A DNA stretch of 64,000 bases, taken from an uncultured Flavonifractor sp. GTDB lineage: Bacteria > Bacillota > Clostridia > Oscillospirales > Oscillospiraceae. A program made the position numbers and the translations under genes. A model generated the notes under the pieces. That model saw only the letters and a program-made list of their open reading frames with translations, was not told the origin of the DNA and ran no database searches. This document shows, in pieces, positions 59,121 to 64,000 of the stretch (its first letter is position 1; each line of letters begins with the position of its first letter). Location of the stretch: assembly GCF_944385615.1 (NCBI RefSeq), contig NZ_CALWXV010000007.1, forward strand, positions 1-64,000, in the 5' to 3' direction.

Positions 59121-59151
59121 AAAAAAGAGAGGCTTTCAGCCTCTCTTTTTT
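59121..59151 (+). terminator. Terminator after rplS
   Basis: AAAAAAGAGAGGCT and AGCCTCTCTTTTTT with a three-base loop: a 14-bp stem ending in a T run. Confidence 0.9.
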
Positions 59152-59290
59152 CTTTTGGAAAAGCACAAGCAAGCACTTCAGATACCTGAAGTTTTATGCG
59201 TGTTTGCTCTTTTCAAACTACTATATCTTGTGTATAATGGTGGTTAAAACGCAGGCTCCGGCAGGGGAGCCGGACAGAGGAGGCGGGAAG

Positions 59291-60145
59291 ATGAATATCC
59301 AATGGTATCCCGGCCATATGACAAAAACCCGACGGCAGATCCAGGCGGATCTGAAGCTGGTAGACTTGGTGGCGGAGATCATCGACGCCCGCATCCCCAT
59401 CTCCAGCCGCAACCCAGATATCGACGAGATCGTGGGGGAAAAGCCCCGGCTCATCATCCTAAACCGGGCGGATCAGGCCGACCCCGCTATGAACAAGGTG
59501 TGGGGGGAGTGGTTCCGTCAAAAAGGCTGGTGGGTCATGGAGACCAACGCCCGGGACGGAAAAGGAGTCAATCAGTTTTCCACTGCCATCAAGTCCGCCC
59601 TGAAGGACAAGATAGAGCAGTGGAAGGCCAAGGGCCTGGTGGGCCGCCCGGTGCGAGCCATGGTGGTGGGGGTGCCCAACGTGGGCAAATCCACCTTTAT
59701 CAACCAGGTGGCAAAGAAAAAGTCCGCCAAGGCGGGCAACAAGCCCGGCGTCACCCGTGGCAAGCAATGGGTCAATGTGGACCCCGGCCTTGACCTGTTG
59801 GATACGCCCGGTATCCTGTGGCCCAAGTTTGAAGACGAAACCACTGGTATGCACCTGGCCTTTACCGGCGCTGTGAAAGACGAGATTATGGACCGGGAGA
59901 CCTTGGCCTGTCATCTGATAGAGATTCTGGGGGAGCGCTATCCCCAGGCCATCGCCGCCCGCTATAAGGTGGAGCCTCAGCCCGGCCTGCCCGGCTGGGA
60001 GCTGCTGGAGCAGTGCGGCCGCAAGCGCGGATTTCTTGTCTCCGGCGGGGAAGTGGACTTGGAGCGCATGGCCCGGGTGCTGTTGGAGGAATACCGAAGC
60101 GGCAAGCTTGGAAACTTTACGTTAGAGACACCACAAGAGGTGTAA
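59291..60145 (+). CDS. rbgA: Ribosome biogenesis GTPase RbgA
   Basis: A 284-residue circularly permuted GTPase (YlqF) needed for late 50S assembly. Motif order G4-G5-G1-G3 is clear: LIILNRADQAD (G4), then the P-loop GVPNVGKSTFINQ (G1) near residue 135, VTRGKQWV (G2) and DTPGILWP (G3), with MNIQWYPGHMTKTRRQ at the N-terminus. The ATG at 59291 follows GGAGGCGGGAAG. The upstream extension to 59204 lacks family similarity. rnhB follows after 14 bases. Confidence 0.94.
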   Translation: MNIQWYPGHMTKTRRQIQADLKLVDLVAEIIDARIPISSRNPDIDEIVGEKPRLIILNRADQADPAMNKVWGEWFRQKGWWVMETNARDGKGVNQFSTAIKSALKDKIEQWKAKGLVGRPVRAMVVGVPNVGKSTFINQVAKKKSAKAGNKPGVTRGKQWVNVDPGLDLLDTPGILWPKFEDETTGMHLAFTGAVKDEIMDRETLACHLIEILGERYPQAIAARYKVEPQPGLPGWELLEQCGRKRGFLVSGGEVDLERMARVLLEEYRSGKLGNFTLETPQEV

Positions 60146-60159
60146 AGGAGTATACCTGT

Positions 60160-60774
60160 ATGGATTTATGGGAGTTGGAGCGGGCGTGCTGGGCCCAGGG
60201 CCATGGGCTGGTGTGCGGCTGCGACGAGGCGGGGGCGGGTCCTCTGGCCGGTCCGGTGTACGCTGCGGCAGTGATTCTGCCCCGAGAGCTGAACCTTCCA
60301 GGCTTGAACGACTCCAAAAAACTGACCCCCAAAAAGCGGGACCTGCTCTATGACCAGATCATAGCCCAGGCCCAGGCCTGGGCGGTGGCCTGGGTGGAGC
60401 CGGAGGAGATCGATACCACCGACATTCTCAGTGCCCGGATGAACGCCATGCAGCGGGCCATAGATGGCCTGAACGTAAAGCCGGACTTTGCCCTCATCGA
60501 CGGCAACCGAGATCATGGCAAGTCGGGGGCCATTACCACGTCCCACGCAACAGTTGTAAAGGGAGATTCCCTGTCGGCGTCCATTGCCGCCGCCTCTATT
60601 CTGGCCAAGGTAAGCCGGGACCGGTACATGGAGGAGATGGCCAAAGAATATCCCCAGTACGCCTTTGAGCGCCATAAGGGCTACCCCACCAAGCTCCACT
60701 ATGAGCGACTGGACCAGTACGGTCCCTGTCCCATTCACCGCAAAACCTTTTTAAAAAAGAGGAAAAAAGGGTGA
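60160..60774 (+). CDS. rnhB: Ribonuclease HII
   Basis: Removes RNA from RNA-DNA hybrids and excises single ribonucleotides. The 204-residue protein has the catalytic CGCDEAGAGPLAGPVYAAAVIL near residue 20, DSKKLTPKKRD, the DGN aspartate in FALIDGNRDHG, and KGDSLSASIAAASILAKVSRD. ATG at 60160 with AAAGGAG nine bases upstream. It overlaps yraN at GTGA, as in many Firmicutes. Confidence 0.94.
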   Translation: MDLWELERACWAQGHGLVCGCDEAGAGPLAGPVYAAAVILPRELNLPGLNDSKKLTPKKRDLLYDQIIAQAQAWAVAWVEPEEIDTTDILSARMNAMQRAIDGLNVKPDFALIDGNRDHGKSGAITTSHATVVKGDSLSASIAAASILAKVSRDRYMEEMAKEYPQYAFERHKGYPTKLHYERLDQYGPCPIHRKTFLKKRKKG

Positions 60775-61142
60775 GCGGCGGAGAGGCAAAGCTGCTGGGC
60801 CGGTGGGGAGAGGCCAAGGCGGCAGAGCTGCTGCGGCAGCGGGGCTATACCATCCTGGCCGCCGGGTATCGCTGCCGGTTTGGCGAGATCGACCTGATCG
60901 CAAAGCATGACAAGTACTTATGCTTTATAGAAGTCAAGCTGCGGAAGAACGACACCTTTGCCCCTGGGCGGGCGGCGGTGGACAAGCGGAAGCAGCAGAA
61001 GCTGCGCACCACGGCGGAGTTTTATCTGGCGGAACACCCATGGGAGGAGCTTCAGCCCCGGTTTGACGTGGCGGAGCTGTACGCGCCCCAAGGCATGGCT
61101 ACCCAAAGCCCGACGTTTTATTATTGGGAAAATGTGTTTTAG
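60771..61142 (+). CDS. yraN: YraN/UPF0102-family predicted nuclease
   Basis: A 123-residue protein with an endonuclease-like (PD-(D/E)XK-type) core: GRWGEAKAAELLRQRGYTILAAGYRCRFGEIDLIAKHDKYLCFIEVKLRKNDTFAPGRAAVD. The E, D and ExK residues of the nuclease fold are in GEIDLIA and FIEVKLR. Its role is thought to relate to DNA processing or recombination but is unproven. Start is GTG at 60771, overlapping the rnhB stop by four bases. Confidence 0.9.
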   Translation: MSGGEAKLLGRWGEAKAAELLRQRGYTILAAGYRCRFGEIDLIAKHDKYLCFIEVKLRKNDTFAPGRAAVDKRKQQKLRTTAEFYLAEHPWEELQPRFDVAELYAPQGMATQSPTFYYWENVF

Positions 61143-61157
61143 GAGGAGGCGGAAGAG

Positions 61158-62102
61158 GTGCCGGAAATCGATGTATTTGACGGACACTGTGATACCGTGC
61201 TCATGTGCCACCTGTTTGGAGGCGACTTTGCCCGCAACGGCTATCATGTAGACCTGGAGCGGGCGGGGCAGTACCGGCGGTACGCCCAGTTTTTTGCCCT
61301 CTTCGGTCAGCCGGAGGATTTTCCGGGGATGTCCTTTGACCAGATTTTCCAGACGGAATATGCCCTCTTTTCCAGGGAAATGGATGCCAACGCCGGGTGT
61401 ATCATCCACTGCCGCACGGCAGGAGAGGCGGAGGCGGCCTTTGCCCAGGGAAAAATGGCGGCCTTTCTCTCTGTGGAGGGGGCGGAGATGCTGGACTGCT
61501 CCCCAGAGCGGCTGGAGGAGGCCCATCGGTTGGGCGTTCGGGCGGTGAACCTGACCTGGAACCGGCCCAATGCCCTCAGCGGTACCAATGCCGAGGAGAC
61601 GGACCGGGGCCTGAGCCGGCAGGGCAGGGCCTTTGTCCGCAAGGCGGAAGAACTGGGTATGCTGGTGGACGTATCCCACCTGTCCGACCCCGGCTTCTGG
61701 GATGTGGCCGATACCCTGTCCGGTCCCTTCTTCGCCAGTCATTCCAACAGCAGAACGGTGTTTTCTCACCCGCGGAACTTGACCGACGAGCAATTTACTG
61801 CCATAATAGACCACGGCGGTGTGGCGGGGTTCAACCTGTTCACCGAGTTTGTGGGCGGAACCGCCGGCCTGGAGGCCATCGCCGCCCACCTGGACCACTG
61901 GCTGGAGCTGGGGGGCGAAAAGAGTATCGCTCTGGGGGGCGACCTGGATGGGTGCGGCTCTCTGGCCGGCAATATGGCCGGAGTCCAGGACTATGCACGA
62001 CTTTACGACTTCCTGCTGGGGCATGGATATTCCGAGACCTTGGTACAGGATTTATTCTTCAATAATCTGATGAGGGTAGTGAGCAAAGTATGTACTATGT
62101 AA
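61158..62102 (+). CDS. Membrane dipeptidase (M19 family)
   Basis: A 314-residue zinc dipeptidase of the renal dipeptidase family, which cleaves dipeptides, including D-containing ones. Metal ligands: HCD in FDGHCDTVL near residue 9, the glutamate in SVEGAEML, His in DVSHLSDPGF and SHSNSR, and the closing GGDLDG. No signal peptide is seen, so it should be cytoplasmic. The start is GTG at 61158 with AGGAGGAGG eight bases upstream. It overlaps thrC by 13 bases. Confidence 0.9.
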   Translation: MPEIDVFDGHCDTVLMCHLFGGDFARNGYHVDLERAGQYRRYAQFFALFGQPEDFPGMSFDQIFQTEYALFSREMDANAGCIIHCRTAGEAEAAFAQGKMAAFLSVEGAEMLDCSPERLEEAHRLGVRAVNLTWNRPNALSGTNAEETDRGLSRQGRAFVRKAEELGMLVDVSHLSDPGFWDVADTLSGPFFASHSNSRTVFSHPRNLTDEQFTAIIDHGGVAGFNLFTEFVGGTAGLEAIAAHLDHWLELGGEKSIALGGDLDGCGSLAGNMAGVQDYARLYDFLLGHGYSETLVQDLFFNNLMRVVSKVCTM

Positions 62103-63577
62103 GCACAAGAAACAAACAGGAGCGGTGTACCGCCGCTCAGGCTATCGCCCGAGGCCTGGCCTCCGACGGTGGCCTGATGACCCCCGAGGTCTTTCCCAAG
62201 CTGTCCCCCAACGGGCTGGTCACCCTGCGCGATATGTCCTACCAGCAGCGGGCGGTCTTTGTGATGAACTCCTATCTGGACGACTTCACCTCCTCGGAGC
62301 TGACCTCCTTTGCCGCCAAGGCATACAGCGATACCAAATTTGACGCCCCCGAGGTGGCTCCTGTCCGCCAGGTGGATTCCAACACCTACTGTCTGGAGCT
62401 GTGGCACGGCCCCACCTGCGCCTTTAAGGATATGGCGCTTCAGATGCTGCCTCATCTGCTCACCGCCTCTCTGAAAAAAAACCAGGAATCCAAGACGGTA
62501 TGCATCCTGGTGGCTACCTCCGGCGACACTGGTAAAGCTGCTTTGGAGGGCTTCCGGGACGTGGACCGCACCCGCATCCTGGTGTTCTATCCAAAGGACG
62601 GCGTGTCCGCCGTGCAGGAGCTGCAGATGAACACCCAGGACGGCGGCAATGTGGGCGTGTGCGCGGTGCTGGGCAACTTTGACGACGCCCAGACCGGGGT
62701 AAAGAAGCTCTTCTCCGACGAAAATCTGCGGGAGAAGCTGGCTGAACAGGGCTTCTTCCTGTCCTCTGCCAACTCCATCAACTGGGGACGGGTGCTGCCT
62801 CAGATCGTTTACTACATCTCTGCTTACTGCGATTTGCTGCGGGATGAGAAGATCCAGAAGGGGGACCCCATCAACGTCTGTGTCCCCACCGGCAATTTTG
62901 GCAACATTCTGGCGGCCTACTACGCCAAGGAGATGGGGGTGCCCATCAACCGGCTGATCTGTGCCTCCAACTCCAACAATGTGCTCACCGACTTCATCCG
63001 CACCGGTCAGTACGACCGCAACCGGGACTTCCACAACACCATTTCCCCCTCTATGGATATCCTGATCTCCTCTAACCTGGAGCGGATGCTCTTCGCCCTC
63101 AGTGAGCAGGATGACGCCCTGGTGCGGGAGTATATGAACCAGCTGGCCACCGTCGGCCTGTACAAGGTGAGCCCCGCTATCCAGAGCAAGCTCAACCGGA
63201 TCTTTGCCGCCGGCTACTGCGATGACATTCAGACCAAAAAGGTCATCGGTCAGATGTGGCAGGAGCACAACTACCTCATCGACCCCCATACCGCCGTGGC
63301 CTTTGACGTGCTGAATCAGTACCGGGAGCGTTCTGGGGACAGCACGCCCACCGTGGTGGTATCCACTGCCAGTCCCTTCAAGTTCTGCGACAGTGTGCTC
63401 AGCGCCCTTGGTGTCAGTGAGCTGGCTCAGGGAACCGCCATTCTGGATCAGCTCTCCCAGCACACCGGCGTGCCCGTGCCTACTCCTCTGGCCGCACTGA
63501 AAAATAAGACTCCCCGGTTCAACCAGGTGGTCAACAAGGAGCTCATGGTGGACCAGGTGCTGGAGATGCTCAAGTAA
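62090..63577 (+). CDS. thrC: Threonine synthase
   Basis: Converts O-phosphohomoserine to threonine with PLP. The 495-residue protein has the catalytic lysine in HGPTCAFKDMALQML near residue 112 and the PLP-binding TSGDTGKAALEGF, plus NSINWGRVLPQIVYY and PTGNFGNILAAYYAKEMG. It overlaps the dipeptidase gene by 13 bases. Long (yeast-like) threonine synthase architecture. Confidence 0.94.
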   Translation: MYYVSTRNKQERCTAAQAIARGLASDGGLMTPEVFPKLSPNGLVTLRDMSYQQRAVFVMNSYLDDFTSSELTSFAAKAYSDTKFDAPEVAPVRQVDSNTYCLELWHGPTCAFKDMALQMLPHLLTASLKKNQESKTVCILVATSGDTGKAALEGFRDVDRTRILVFYPKDGVSAVQELQMNTQDGGNVGVCAVLGNFDDAQTGVKKLFSDENLREKLAEQGFFLSSANSINWGRVLPQIVYYISAYCDLLRDEKIQKGDPINVCVPTGNFGNILAAYYAKEMGVPINRLICASNSNNVLTDFIRTGQYDRNRDFHNTISPSMDILISSNLERMLFALSEQDDALVREYMNQLATVGLYKVSPAIQSKLNRIFAAGYCDDIQTKKVIGQMWQEHNYLIDPHTAVAFDVLNQYRERSGDSTPTVVVSTASPFKFCDSVLSALGVSELAQGTAILDQLSQHTGVPVPTPLAALKNKTPRFNQVVNKELMVDQVLEMLK

Positions 63578-64000
63578 ATGGCCCTGTTTGTCATTGGCGA
63601 TACCCACCTCTCCCTTGGCTCCAATAAGCCCATGGACGTGTTTGGCGGAGGTTGGGAGGGCTATGTGGACAAGCTCCGGGAGGGGTTTCGGGCGGTAAGC
63701 CCGGAGGACACAGTAGTGCTGTGCGGCGATCTGTCCTGGGGCATGAGCCTGGAGGAAGCGGAAGCAGACTTTGCCTTTCTGGACGGCCTGCCCGGCAGGG
63801 TCAAGCTGCTGCTCAAGGGCAACCACGATTACTGGTGGAATACCGCCGCCAAGATGAACCGCTTTTTTCAGGAGCACAGCTTTTCCACCCTGCACATTCT
63901 CCACAACAACTGTTATGAGTATGGAGAGTACGCCCTGTGCGGTACCCGGGGCTGGTTCTATGAAGAAACCGGCGACCAGAAGGTATTCAACCGGGAGCTG
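63578..64000 (+). CDS. Calcineurin-like phosphoesterase (cut by window end)
   Basis: The first 141 codons of a metallophosphoesterase open to the window's last base. Metal motifs: FVIGDTHLS (residues 4-12), LCGDLSWGMSLEEAE, KGNHDYWWNT; the remaining histidine motifs would lie past the window. It starts at the ATG directly after the thrC stop, so it is translationally linked. Substrate unknown. Confidence 0.82.
   Translation, partial: MALFVIGDTHLSLGSNKPMDVFGGGWEGYVDKLREGFRAVSPEDTVVLCGDLSWGMSLEEAEADFAFLDGLPGRVKLLLKGNHDYWWNTAAKMNRFFQEHSFSTLHILHNNCYEYGEYALCGTRGWFYEETGDQKVFNREL

Noticed and set aside
1..64000. CRISPR array, tRNA or rRNA genes
   Set aside because: No regularly spaced repeats, cloverleaf-like short GC-rich elements with conserved tRNA boxes, or rRNA sequence were found by eye.

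Overview
The window reads as chromosomal DNA of a GC-rich, spore-forming, strictly anaerobic Firmicute. It most resembles the class Clostridia, family Oscillospiraceae (Flavonifractor/Pseudoflavonifractor-like); this is inferred from protein character and gene order, since no database search was possible. Support comes from a PerR-superoxide reductase-rubrerythrin set, SpoIIIE/FtsK, YpeB and SpoIVFB-like proteins, SLH-domain surface proteins, and strong AGGAGG ribosome binding sites with frequent TTG/GTG starts. The region is densely coding. I saw no rRNA, tRNA, CRISPR array or intact mobile element.

Layout. 0-1.4 kb: fragment of a large serine recombinase, the only mobile-element trace. 1.5-3 kb: oxidative-stress genes (perR, superoxide reductase, rubrerythrin). 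3-6 kb (-): acetyltransferase, DegV, GH13 glycosidase. 6-9.9 kb (-): ylxM-ffh-rpsP-khpA-rimM-trmD. 10-16 kb: FNT channel, SLH protein, MFS transporter, ddl-murF. 16-22.5 kb: mtnA, ABC-F ATPase, YdcF-like protein, prfA, two small ORFs, ywlC. 22.5-24.4 kb: a probable self-regulating ECF sigma / RsgI-like anti-sigma / secreted calcium-loop protein module. 24.5-34 kb: coaE, M18 aminopeptidase, VanX-like lipoprotein, DacF-like carboxypeptidase with SLH repeats, uppP, ftsK/spoIIIE. 34-42 kb: Fe-alcohol dehydrogenase with a Rex-like operator, ypeB, gltX, trpS, a WecA/TagO-like transferase and UDP-GlcNAc 2-epimerase. 42-43.2 kb (-): three unrecognised small genes. 43-50 kb: phosphodiesterase, coaX, MarR-MATE efflux pair, cytidylate kinase-like protein, ABC transporter (SBP, permease, ATPase). 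50-57 kb: mreB, RHH-comF, nth, glyA, SLH protein, rarA. 57-58.6 kb: M23-M50 (SpoIVFA/SpoIVFB-like) pair. 58.7-64 kb: rplS, rbgA, rnhB, yraN, M19 dipeptidase, thrC and a phosphoesterase cut by the window end.

Themes. Cell-envelope biogenesis dominates (ddl, murF, uppP, DacF, VanX-like, WecA/WecB, mreB, three SLH proteins), mixed with translation genes and a few sporulation genes. The most notable structural point is that the well-known ffh-rpsP-rimM-trmD-rplS-rbgA-rnhB block is split into two oppositely oriented halves at the two ends of the window, as one inversion of about 52.7 kb would produce. The best candidates for undescribed biology are the 22.6-24.3 kb ECF/RsgI-like module and the 42.2-43.2 kb three-gene operon.
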